In this document: piece after piece, positions 1 to 7,451 of the stretch | Numbering within the stretch: position 1 is the stretch's first letter | How the letters are laid out: every line of letters starts with the position of its first letter | DNA from: an uncultured Ectothiorhodospiraceae bacterium | GTDB lineage: Bacteria > Pseudomonadota > Gammaproteobacteria > Nitrococcales > Nitrococcaceae | Assembly: GCA_913061005.1 (NCBI GenBank) | Contig: CAJXSH010000013.1 | Span: 1-44,203 of the forward strand | Direction of reading: 5' to 3' | DNA: 44,203 bases | Notes under the pieces: model-generated | What the model saw: the letters and a program-made list of their open reading frames with translations, nothing else | Database searches by the model: none | What the model was told of the DNA's origin: nothing | Program-made: the position numbers and the translations under genes

Positions 1-2
1 AT

Positions 3-620
3 CGTAGAGTAATAGACTTCATCGTTGAACATGGGTCGCAAACCGCACTTGATCTTGCCCTCGCTGAGTTTGGTGAGGGCGACAACCTAGAGCACCGGAG
101 CAGAATACGACTCGGCAAAACTAATTTAATCGTAGAGCGACTCGGAAAACGCTATGTGAGCGTTATTCCAGAAACATGGGCCAATAGTCTTGGCGGACAC
201 GATCGAGCAAACCCAGAGCGTGATAATTATCTCTGGACTGGTTGCGAAAATTGGCGTCTTCCTTTCCCAGCGGGGATTTGGTTAGAGATACGAGAAGCAA
301 GTAGGCAGGGCGCGTATGACCTCCAAGTTGCCGCAGAGGTAGGTCCTCTTAGGGACGGCGAGCAGCGCCGCCAACTTATACATCACTTGACGGCTTCGCT
401 TAACGATTCCGGAGTGGAAAAAACCGGTTCGAAACAATGGTTCCGGTCTGGCGCGGAAAAAGACAGCGCGAAATATTCTCGCTTTTATAGCACTAAGGAA
501 GGAGTCAAAGAAGCGGACAACATTCCCGACATCAAAACAGCTATCACCAAAGTCTGGGATGAGTTAGAGCAAATCATAGATCCTGTGAATACAGCGCTGC
601 GCGCCTTTGCCCGTAAGTAA
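3..620 (+). CDS. C-terminal part of a hypothetical protein, possibly PD-(D/E)XK family (5' end outside window)
   Basis: The reading frame is open from the first bases of the window to a TAA at 618-620, giving at least 205 residues, so the gene begins upstream of the window. An internal GTG at 156 exists, but the upstream codons are protein-like and in frame, so I treat this as the 3' part of a longer gene. The C-terminal half (a W-F-x-S-G-x-E-K-x-S-x-K-Y-x-R-F-Y pattern, then a helical tail) reminds me of the C-terminal half of PD-(D/E)XK superfamily accessory proteins. That is a resemblance only: the catalytic part would lie outside the window. Base composition is lower in GC than the core genes after about 7,000. 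Confidence 0.6.
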   Translation, partial: RRVIDFIVEHGSQTALDLALAEFGEGDNLEHRSRIRLGKTNLIVERLGKRYVSVIPETWANSLGGHDRANPERDNYLWTGCENWRLPFPAGIWLEIREASRQGAYDLQVAAEVGPLRDGEQRRQLIHHLTASLNDSGVEKTGSKQWFRSGAEKDSAKYSRFYSTKEGVKEADNIPDIKTAITKVWDELEQIIDPVNTALRAFARK

Positions 621-781
621 CTGTTGATCCGGCGACCGAATCCGACAGTCAGGAGCCAAAGCACGGGAGCTTAGGTGGACCACCTTAAAGTCCGGATACG
701 AGATGCCCCTTTAAGGGCCCGGCGGAAATTTAAGCCTATTTAAGAGGGAGTTGATGTATTCCTACGAAGAGCCTCGGTCGG

Positions 782-1336
782 CTATGAAACCCAGTGATTA
801 CGCTGCTCGATAAGTTTGTGTATTCCTTCGCGTTGCCATGTTGCGACCTTCTCCTGAAAAAACTCGGTATTCGCAATGGCGTTGTTAATCAATGAAGTTT
901 CCTCTCGAGATCGAGCCCGTTTTATCAATCTTTCAAGCCGAGCGATAATTTCATCGATATCAGCGTAGGTATTTGCATTTCCTGTCCGGCTCAAGACTAA
1001 CGATAACTCATGATTTAATCTCTGGATATCGCTCCCTCTTAAAGGGTGCCTCTGGACATGTAGTGAAAGGTTACCCAAAATCGTATCACTTCTTACTACT
1101 CTCTCATCCATCAGCCAATAAAACCTGTGGTTTTTGTGATCGACCTCTAAAGCCGCCGATAACTCCTTTAAAGGCGTCTGTGCCGTTATCAGGTTATTAA
1201 GCAATAGCCCCTGACACTGATCACCCAACGGAGTTTTGAGGGGAAGCGACGGCTTCGCACACAATGAAACAGGCCCGAACAACCGGACCCGTTCCTCCAA
1301 GGTCTTTAAGCTTGGTTTAACTGTATTACCAGCCAT
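782..1336 (-). CDS. hypothetical protein (184 aa)
   Basis: I do not recognise this protein. I chose the ATG at 1336-1334 because the open frame upstream of it overlaps the preceding minus-strand gene (1326-2057) in a different frame and is not protein-like. With this start the two genes overlap by 11 bases, which suggests translational coupling. The protein has a mixed N-terminal half and a strongly helical, charged C-terminal half (about residues 105-180, rich in R, E and L), without membrane segments or a signal peptide. The pair with the upstream gene probably forms one small operon in the AT-richer accessory block. No function is proposed. Confidence 0.6.
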   Translation of the reverse strand: MAGNTVKPSLKTLEERVRLFGPVSLCAKPSLPLKTPLGDQCQGLLLNNLITAQTPLKELSAALEVDHKNHRFYWLMDERVVRSDTILGNLSLHVQRHPLRGSDIQRLNHELSLVLSRTGNANTYADIDEIIARLERLIKRARSREETSLINNAIANTEFFQEKVATWQREGIHKLIEQRNHWVS

Positions 1337-2057
1337 CGTTTTTGGTTGGCGTGTCGAGCAAAACACTCTCGTATGCAATGGGTTCGAAGAGGGTAATCGT
1401 AATTTTGACGGTGGCACCTTTGAGTCGCCCGGTTTTTGCATAAATGTTAGGATCGAAAACGACTGCGGACCGTGGCGGAATAGACTCATCACGCTCCCGG
1501 AAATCAATCTGCGCGCCGTCACGATCAATCAGAATCATTTTGACGATTGCTTTTTGCACCACTCCTTGGCCGACATTGCGCAGACCGACAATAGCCTCTA
1601 CGGAGCTCTCACCATCTCGGTCCTCTGGATCCCGCTTGATCGAAGCGCCCAGAATTTTAAGATCGCCACCAGACACATCCTTGTAGTCGTGTATTAGCTC
1701 AGCTTCGCTGTTCTTGGCCGGCACCTTGAAATCTCCGAGAATGATAAATTCCCGTCGAAAGAATGTAATGTCGACCTGTGCCCTAGCGCTATCGGGTTCA
1801 CCTTCGAGCTGCGACCGATAAACAGTACCCCAAGTTTGTACATCGAGGGACCCAATGTCCCCGGATTCCAAATAAAGATCTTCTTCATCATGGGCGCTAC
1901 CACCGACGGTCGCTCCATCTTTTGCAAGCAAGACACATGAGGTTCTTGCCAACTCGATGGTGCTATCAGAATCATTCTCAGCCGAAACCTCTATGTCATA
2001 TCCGTACTCCCCATCTCCCCGGCTATCGTAGGTGAAGCTTTTGCGCTCTACTTTCAT
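1326..2057 (-). CDS. hypothetical protein with two beta-rich, FxLYD-like halves (243 aa)
   Basis: The ATG at 2057 is preceded by AAAGGGG at about 8 bases, a usable ribosome binding site. The protein is acidic and beta-rich, with no signal peptide and no membrane segment. Both halves show the alternating hydrophobic pattern of small immunoglobulin-like folds. The second half (about residues 135-235: a stretch of I-V-G-L-R-N-V-G-Q-G, then hydrophobic strands and I-P-P-R-S-A-V-V-F) resembles the FxLYD/DUF3426-type modules seen in many bacterial proteins of unknown role. The similarity is by eye only. It is the first gene of a coupled pair with 782-1336. Function unknown. Confidence 0.65.
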   Translation of the reverse strand: MKVERKSFTYDSRGDGEYGYDIEVSAENDSDSTIELARTSCVLLAKDGATVGGSAHDEEDLYLESGDIGSLDVQTWGTVYRSQLEGEPDSARAQVDITFFRREFIILGDFKVPAKNSEAELIHDYKDVSGGDLKILGASIKRDPEDRDGESSVEAIVGLRNVGQGVVQKAIVKMILIDRDGAQIDFRERDESIPPRSAVVFDPNIYAKTGRLKGATVKITITLFEPIAYESVLLDTPTKNDGW

Positions 2058-2365
2058 GCTTAATACCCCTTTAGGTCATCTGACGCCAGTTGAGTTTGAA
2101 CCGTATCATGACCGTGGCCTGCGACGCAGGGTGTCGGAATCAGGGCGGATTTAAACATTCAAAGGCATCAAAAACCTCTTCGGATGGACGGACTGGCTTG
2201 ATGGGAGCTGGCCGCGACTAGGGTCGGGCCTTTGGCTTCACCCAGTACAACCTCGAGGTCATTCCGGCGCCAGATGACCGGCGAAGTGTCTTCTGTAAGT
2301 CGTTATGCTTGACGGGGGAGCAGACGCTTCCGCCTCCGCATCGTTAAACGAATAGGTATCCACGA
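2058..2365. other. 308-base gap without a recognisable gene
   Basis: This interval lies between the start of the minus-strand gene ending at 1326 and the 3' end of the membrane-protein gene at 2366. It must hold the promoter of the former and any terminator of the latter, but I could not identify convincing -35/-10 pairs or a hairpin with a T-run. Short open stretches in several frames are broken by stops and match nothing I recognise; they could be remnants of a lost gene or mobile element. Confidence 0.4.
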
Positions 2366-3487
2366 TCACTCATCATGTTGCCTCGAGAGATCTGCGAACG
2401 AGTACCCGCCCTCTTCACGGAGGTATCGCTCCAAGCCAGAAAGATCGGCGTTTACAAAGCTGTCATCGGACACCTCATAAGGCTTATCCATCGCGTTCAC
2501 AATGATCGACATTCCGCCAATGGCATAAATTGCGAGCATGGTTGCGATAAGCCCCGTTACACCAGGCATTGTTGCCGTTAGGACAAAGATGTAGATTCCC
2601 GATAAACGTACCAAGAGAGTTGTGTATACCCTTGGTGTCCGCGTGCGAACTCGATGCAAGAGATATAATGCGTCGCGTTGCATCGAGTTATAAATCGCCG
2701 GTGGGATTAATCCAGACGCCTCATCGCGAAGCTTTTTATTCCAGCGACTAAACCCTTGGTCCTCTCCCCCGCTCGTGATGATTTCATGGATCTCCTTTAG
2801 CCATCGAAGGAGCAACGCAGAATCAGCATAGGCGCGAGCTGCCTCAACGGAGCCCGTCAGCGATTGTATTGATTGATCAAAACCATAGATCCGGCTGTGG
2901 ACGGTGGCAAGCCGGCTGGACAGCAGGATACCGATTGCGAAGCCGACCACGGTAATGATGGTCTCTAGCCCGGTTATGCGCGGCCAGTACCCGACGCCCT
3001 CAAGGAAGAGCATACCGGTTTTTATTGCCAATGCGCCTGCAAATAGTGGCGCTAACCGACTTAGGACCGCCAGATGTTCTTGATTGCCGCGTTTAGCATG
3101 CTTCAGCAATGCGACTGCTTTCACAAGACGCAGTAACCTGAGAACCCTAATCCATAGAAGACTCATGAGCGAAATCGGGAAAATCAAGCTCGCCCATGCG
3201 GGTATCAGCACGACTAGGTCGATCAGGCCCTGCCAAGTAAACAAATATTGTGTCGGCTGTGGGCGACAAACAAGGCGAATCAATAGCTCTATCGTAAAAA
3301 ACGCAATCAGGAAGCCATTGATCGCCTCGAAGAACCACCGGTGTTCCTTATAAACGTCGGGATATTGGGACAGTATCGCGAGCTCTATCGTGGTCGAGAG
3401 TATCGCAGCGATGATGAGCCAGTAAACCATCCACTGTCCGCGCGTCCTGGGCTCGAATAGAGCATGATCTAACCACTGACGTGCCAC
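2366..3487 (-). CDS. voltage-sensor domain fused to a bestrophin-like channel module
   Basis: The protein (373 aa from the GTG at 3487) has two modules. Residues about 19-128 form a four-helix voltage sensor: S1 at 19-39, S2 at 52-73 with acidic E67, S3 at 87-103 with D90, and S4 with R114, R117, R120 and K123 at every third position. No K+-channel pore follows; there is no TVGYG-like filter. Instead residues about 146-373 read like a bestrophin: a hydrophobic helix, a second helix running into a segment resembling the bestrophin F-R-x-N-x-A-Y-x-R-W-W region, a long helical stretch, two more hydrophobic helices at about 295-330, and D-K-P-Y-E-V at 334-339 where bestrophins have a P-F-G motif. 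An in-frame GTG at 3577 gives 30 more residues, but only 3487 has a good ribosome site (AGGAAGG, 4 bases upstream). It is likely an inner-membrane anion channel or related effector; the function is inferred. Confidence 0.7.
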   Translation of the reverse strand: MARQWLDHALFEPRTRGQWMVYWLIIAAILSTTIELAILSQYPDVYKEHRWFFEAINGFLIAFFTIELLIRLVCRPQPTQYLFTWQGLIDLVVLIPAWASLIFPISLMSLLWIRVLRLLRLVKAVALLKHAKRGNQEHLAVLSRLAPLFAGALAIKTGMLFLEGVGYWPRITGLETIITVVGFAIGILLSSRLATVHSRIYGFDQSIQSLTGSVEAARAYADSALLLRWLKEIHEIITSGGEDQGFSRWNKKLRDEASGLIPPAIYNSMQRDALYLLHRVRTRTPRVYTTLLVRLSGIYIFVLTATMPGVTGLIATMLAIYAIGGMSIIVNAMDKPYEVSDDSFVNADLSGLERYLREEGGYSFADLSRQHDE

Positions 3488-3834
3488 CCTAGCCTTCCTT
3501 TGTCGCCCAGTTGTCGTGGCATAAACCGTATCCGGCTTCGCACGGACTGTAAATGACGCATGCTCTCTTGGTGCCACCGCGTGAAGGATAGACTAGGCAA
3601 ATGACGCCTGGCTCTCGGACACGTCCTGTACCGTATGCCAACGCTTTCCAGGCATGTCCATAGCGATGAAATAGAGCCTAACAAACCCCGCCTGAGGTCC
3701 ATTGGGCTCATATGTGAGAAACGTAATGCCAATGGAGACGCAGCCAAACGATACACCTTGACTGCCATCCGTGGTCCGGAGGATGGTGTGCAACCCATCC
3801 GAGACTCAGGATCTCGCAATAAAATTACCCCAAT
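3488..3834. other. 347-base gap with a possible gene remnant
   Basis: Between the channel gene and the PD-(D/E)XK-like gene. The minus strand carries a short open frame (3593-3805, TAG at 3595-3593, stop upstream at 3808-3806) with rather protein-like content (hydrophobic strands, then a segment M-D-M-P-G-K-R-W-H) but no ATG or ribosome site at its 5' end. It may be the 3' remnant of a decayed gene. If the channel gene starts at 3577 instead of 3487, this gap shrinks to 257 bases. Confidence 0.3.
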
Positions 3835-4389
3835 TCAGCCCAACAGCCGGTTTTCTGCAAAAGTCCAGTTCTCCAAAAATTCGGACATATCTCGAGAGAT
3901 GGAGGAGATTGAACCTGACAGATATTTTCTTTTATCTGATCTCTTCATACCCCGACCCTCGATACAATGCCCATCATTCAGCACCCATGGGTATAAGTGA
4001 TAACTATTCCGGAGCCCGTGCGTTTCCACTAGCCGCTCCAACAATATGCGTGGAGCTATGTTCAAAAAGATAGGTTTTTGCTTCCTCTCATGCGAAATCA
4101 ATATCAAACTCCAGATATCAGCAGAGGAACGCTCAAGGGCCGAGTGGCTAAAAACAAACCAACCGGCGGCTCTTAATTGCTTATCAAACTCGTCTTTTGC
4201 GAAGGCTGGGCGATAATCTCTAGACATTTTCACTTGCACTGAGACCGACGATTTCGATGTCTCCCCGGTTAACAGGAAGTCCACCCCAGTATCCTTGGTG
4301 GGCATCCATATTTTTAAATCAGGATATCTTTTTTCCACGGCCTCTGCAAAAACAAACTCGCCTGCATGCACAGTAAAAATAGGTTTCAT
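3835..4389 (-). CDS. PD-(D/E)XK nuclease-like protein (184 aa)
   Basis: The first 60 residues have the order of a PD-(D/E)XK nuclease core: E11 in an N-terminal helix (H-A-G-E-F), D37 in D-T-G-V-D-F-L-L, and Q52-V-K54 on the following strand (the Q-x-K variant of E-x-K). This is the usual arrangement for a metal-dependent nuclease, which suggests DNA or RNA cleavage in the cytoplasm. The C-terminal 110 residues match nothing I know. The ATG at 4389 has GAAGAGG just upstream. It is a single gene with AT-rich flanks in the accessory block, so a defence, restriction or mobile-element role is plausible but not shown. It could also be a catalytically inactive relative. Confidence 0.65.
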   Translation of the reverse strand: MKPIFTVHAGEFVFAEAVEKRYPDLKIWMPTKDTGVDFLLTGETSKSSVSVQVKMSRDYRPAFAKDEFDKQLRAAGWFVFSHSALERSSADIWSLILISHERKQKPIFLNIAPRILLERLVETHGLRNSYHLYPWVLNDGHCIEGRGMKRSDKRKYLSGSISSISRDMSEFLENWTFAENRLLG

Positions 4390-4677
4390 GCCTCTTCACC
4401 TAATTCCTTTTGATAACAGTAAGCTGGGCTACTATTTTTACGCTCTCAGATTGATCCCGCACCACAAGACCTTCGGATCAACCGGAGCATTACGATAGCG
4501 ATGAATAAAGAGCTCTACTTATTGCCCCGGTTATAAATGAGGGGATTACCGTTGTCACCCAAAAAGTTCGAGGACAACTACTTTAAGAAGCTGCTAAGTG
4601 TCTAAGGAACTGGGTCCGTACCATGACGCTTTCTTTATTTCTCTATATCTTCACTTATAGTTGTAAGGGATGAGCCT

Positions 4678-4950
4678 TCAACCTATATAATCATCATCTC
4701 TATACAACTCAACGCCCACAGATTCATGTATTACAACATGCTCAATATTAACCTCAAGCGGATCTGATTTGATATCAGCACTGATCACTTTCTAGTCATT
4801 TATTCGGTCGATCTCATCCACACAGTCCAATATTTCAAATAGATGATCTAAGTTTTCTGCCTCTAATTCTACCTTAGAAATCTCAGTTTTATTATACGTC
4901 GAGTCCTCATAGAAAGACTCTAATTGAAAAGTTATTAAAAATTTATGCAT
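4678..4950 (-). pseudogene. small gene interrupted by an in-frame TAG stop
   Basis: Reading the minus strand from the ATG at 4950-4948 gives 52 residues, then TAG at 4794-4792, then 37 more residues in the same frame to TGA at 4680-4678. Both parts look like one acidic alpha/beta protein: the first starts MHKFLITFQLESFYED and has a helical E/L-rich stretch; the second has alternating strands ending in ELYRDDDYIG. Composition and codon use are the same on both sides. The simplest reading is a roughly 90-residue gene killed by a single nonsense mutation (for example CAG or TGG to TAG). The alternatives are a genuine 52-residue protein or a sequence error. I do not recognise the family; the size and acidity would fit a small immunity-type or antitoxin-like protein, which is speculation. 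Confidence 0.4.
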
Positions 4951-5001
4951 CCCAACTCTCGTTAAATATTGCCTGATAATTAAAAAATACGGACTTTTTT
5001 A

Positions 5002-5017
5002 ATGCCGGGATCGGCAT
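5002..5017. repeat. short inverted repeat (6-bp stem, GGAT loop)
   Basis: ATGCCG, a four-base loop GGAT and CGGCAT form a perfect small hairpin between the GIY-YIG gene and the interrupted small gene. On the minus strand it is followed by A residues rather than T residues, so it does not look like an intrinsic terminator for the upstream gene. Its role is unknown and it may be chance. Confidence 0.25.
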
Positions 5018-5059
5018 AAGTTAGCATCTCAGTTCTAAAGATGTACAGTTCGGCCTGCT

Positions 5060-5821
5060 TCATACATTCCAATATCGAATTGGGTTCTGCACGTGCTTCA
5101 GCCTAGGATCCTCAATCCTTCGGCCATGGTCCCCGACAAACCTTCTCCAATCCTCAGGACCCGCAGGCGCCCCCACAAAACCCGACCGACCACGTACGCT
5201 CGGACGAGGATGAAGTAAATCTGGAAAATTCTCCACTGATGCAGGCAGCCATCTGTGAGCCTCAAACGCACCCACAACAATGCCTCTCACTACTGCCAAA
5301 ACAAATTCAGCTTTGGACGCGCGAGACGTATCAATTCGCCACGCGTAACGAACCTGATCATATACCTCGTCTTGCGAAGCCCGGTTCACAAGGTTGTTTA
5401 TATTTATCAAGATGAGACGATCGGTGGTTAGGATCCTCAGCGCCGGGAGACCATATTTAAACTCAATCTCTTTATGGTTCATGGGACCGCGATCGCCACT
5501 ACCGCTGCCACTTTGAACATTTGTGAGGCCCGGATAGGCATCGATGAGCGCAGCCTCCACTTCGCTGGCCACTTCATCGGATTGCAGGTCATGGCGATGA
5601 ATCACATGCAAGACTTCCAGCCCGGACTGTCTTATTTCACTGATCCTTGAGAGCTTAGCGCCTACTTCATCCTCTTCCGCTGTGGAAGCGACCTCGCCTT
5701 TAGCGTGTTGAAATACGCGATTGTTGCGTCCTCGGCCAACGTAAAACGTTTCTCCATTTCGCGGATCTATCAGCCGATAGACATACAATCCAACCCTCTC
5801 GCACGTCCTTTCACTGAACAT
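5060..5821 (-). CDS. LEM-3-like GIY-YIG nuclease domain protein (253 aa)
   Basis: The N-terminal 105 residues carry the GIY-YIG nuclease core in its LEM-3-like form: G-L-Y-V-Y at 11-15, F-Y-V-G-R-G at 26-31, R35 and H39, the metal-binding glutamate at E89 (V-E-A-A-L-I-D-A-Y) and N101. This fold cuts DNA with one metal ion. The remaining 150 residues (R-Y-A-W-R-I-D, V-V-R-G-I-V-V-G-A-F, then N-P-I-R-Y at the end) look like a conserved companion domain of such proteins. I chose the ATG at 5821 because AAGGGAGC lies 7 bases upstream; a GTG at 5869 would add 16 residues and has no good ribosome site. It follows the gene at 5876-6766 and probably shares its transcript. Confidence 0.75.
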   Translation of the reverse strand: MFSERTCERVGLYVYRLIDPRNGETFYVGRGRNNRVFQHAKGEVASTAEEDEVGAKLSRISEIRQSGLEVLHVIHRHDLQSDEVASEVEAALIDAYPGLTNVQSGSGSGDRGPMNHKEIEFKYGLPALRILTTDRLILININNLVNRASQDEVYDQVRYAWRIDTSRASKAEFVLAVVRGIVVGAFEAHRWLPASVENFPDLLHPRPSVRGRSGFVGAPAGPEDWRRFVGDHGRRIEDPRLKHVQNPIRYWNV

Positions 5822-5875
5822 CGAAGCTGCTCCCTTCGGAATCCCAATGGTGCGGGGCTGCACCCACACCTAAGG

Positions 5876-6766
5876 TCATTGGAGCTGGAACAGCAGGGTC
5901 CACTCATCCTGGAGGTCATAGACAATGTCCTCGCTCGCATCTTCAGAGAGGCGGCTACGAATACCGCTGCCGTGGTCAACCTCACCGTCATCAATGAACT
6001 CTTGTCCGAGCTCAGACAGCATGAGAGCCTCCGGGTCATCTGACTCCATCCGCGCCCTAGCTGCCTCCAACTGGGTAAAGACCGCCACTGCTTTCTGCTG
6101 ATCATCAATCGGGAAAGCGAGGAAGTCATCTTCAATGGTGGGCTCATAATCGGCGTCAAAATGGAAAAAACGATAGTCCACAACACCACCGCCGGCATAA
6201 CCGGAATATAAGCCCCAAATTTCCTGTCCTACTTCTGCATACACAACATTCGCCAGGATTGAATCACTATCAATATCTGCAATTAGTATGTGATACGTTT
6301 CGTAACCCTCGGCCGTTGACGGAGCGCCGCCCCACTCTGAATTAGTGCTTGCGACTCCTTTTATTTCAAAAGTATCGCTCAACTTGTCTATGAGGAGCTT
6401 GTAAGCAATAACTGAGTCAGTGACCACTTCATCTACGCTACGACCCTCAAACGGGATTTCTGCGCACACTTCGATCTTGCTTTTATTCTTCTGCCCTTGG
6501 CGTATCTCAAATCCAGCAATCTCAGGTGTTGATGCTTTCAAGATACCCGACTTATTAACCCAGTCATAAAAGCCCTCTGCATCAATTTCATTCGCTTGAC
6601 CAGAGATGATGAAACTTACTCGAACGAGGTCCTTAAGCGCCGCAACTGAGATTAGACCACCAGGATCGGTTCGTCCGTGCGCATAATTTTTTCCAGCTCG
6701 CCGCTTCACCTCAGTCGCATGATCCAGGATTCGATCCAAGATCTGCTCAACCTCATTGCTATTCAT
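5876..6766 (-). CDS. hypothetical acidic protein (296 aa), upstream partner of the GIY-YIG gene
   Basis: I do not recognise this family. The ATG at 6766 has AGG 7 bases upstream. The N-terminal 80 residues are helical and contain basic patches (K-R-R-A-G-K near residue 21), the middle (about 90-210) is alpha/beta, and the C-terminal 80 residues are strongly acidic with helices. There is no signal peptide or membrane segment, so it should be cytoplasmic. The stop codon lies 54 bases before the preferred start of the GIY-YIG nuclease gene (6 bases before its alternative GTG), so the two are very likely co-transcribed. A role as partner or inhibitor of the nuclease is a guess from position only. 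Confidence 0.65.
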   Translation of the reverse strand: MNSNEVEQILDRILDHATEVKRRAGKNYAHGRTDPGGLISVAALKDLVRVSFIISGQANEIDAEGFYDWVNKSGILKASTPEIAGFEIRQGQKNKSKIEVCAEIPFEGRSVDEVVTDSVIAYKLLIDKLSDTFEIKGVASTNSEWGGAPSTAEGYETYHILIADIDSDSILANVVYAEVGQEIWGLYSGYAGGGVVDYRFFHFDADYEPTIEDDFLAFPIDDQQKAVAVFTQLEAARARMESDDPEALMLSELGQEFIDDGEVDHGSGIRSRLSEDASEDIVYDLQDEWTLLFQLQ

Positions 6767-7028
6767 AATAAACCTCCATGCTTATTTTAGGTGGAATGCT
6801 GTCAACGCTTGGCTGGTCTTTATCGAAGGCGCTCGATAATCAACAAAGAAAAGTCTTTCAGGCCGTATAAATAAGGAAAATGACGCTACCGATACCAGGT
6901 AGGAGTGTCAATCTCCGCTACATGGGGTCAGATTCAGCGTCGTCGCGCTCACCACCCACACCAGACTGACAGTCAGCAGCTTTTGTGATGTTCAGCCTTT
7001 ATCCTAATTAGGAGCGTTCAATTCGCAA

Positions 7029-7280
7029 TCAGTCCAACACCCATCCCGCCTCGATGACCGCGTTGGCGGTCTCGAAGGACTCAACGGTACCCGTTCCACG
7101 GCGAGTGATCACGAAGCGAGCCGCGAGCAGCGCGTCGATCTGCATCACCCCGTAGCCGCCATCCGCGTTTTTAAAGCAGATGAACTCCATCGCCGGGACA
7201 GGCATGTCCAGCCCATGGCTTTCGAGCGCGTCGCGCGTCTGGGCTTTGAGGGCGTCGGACCACTGTACGGATGCGGGCAT
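7029..7280 (-). CDS. small hypothetical protein (83 aa)
   Basis: Starting at the ATG at 7280 the product is MPASVQWSDALK... to a C-terminal A-G-W-V-L-D. A longer frame from a TTG at 7358 adds 26 residues, but neither start has a clear ribosome site. The protein is small and soluble, with a central segment M-E-F-I-C-F-K-N-A-D-G-G-Y-G-V. I do not recognise it. It lies where base composition changes from the AT-richer accessory block to the GC-rich core and could belong to either side. Confidence 0.45.
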   Translation of the reverse strand: MPASVQWSDALKAQTRDALESHGLDMPVPAMEFICFKNADGGYGVMQIDALLAARFVITRRGTGTVESFETANAVIEAGWVLD

Positions 7281-7451
7281 GATCAATGGTTCACTTGGAA
7301 GTATGACGTCTAAGGTGACGCGTACGTCCGACAATATGTGTCGTACTGGTGAGATCAAGCAGAATTCGGCAACCGGCTTATCCGAGAAACTAACACAGCG
7401 CCATCACCCAAGCCGCTATCCTTTCCCCGCCACAGGATCTAGAATCGCGGC

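Noticed and set aside
671-740. Palindrome AGGTGGACCACCT and A/T-rich repeats between the first two convergent genes, considered as a terminator
   Set aside because: The stem would be very short once a loop is allowed, and no T-run follows on either strand.
2058-2365. Possible IS-element remnant in the gap before the channel gene
   Set aside because: No terminal inverted repeats, target duplication or recognisable transposase residues could be found.
6800-6805. Perfect TTGACA on the minus strand upstream of the gene at 5876-6766
   Set aside because: No acceptable -10 sequence lies at 16-18 bases, so I did not call a promoter.
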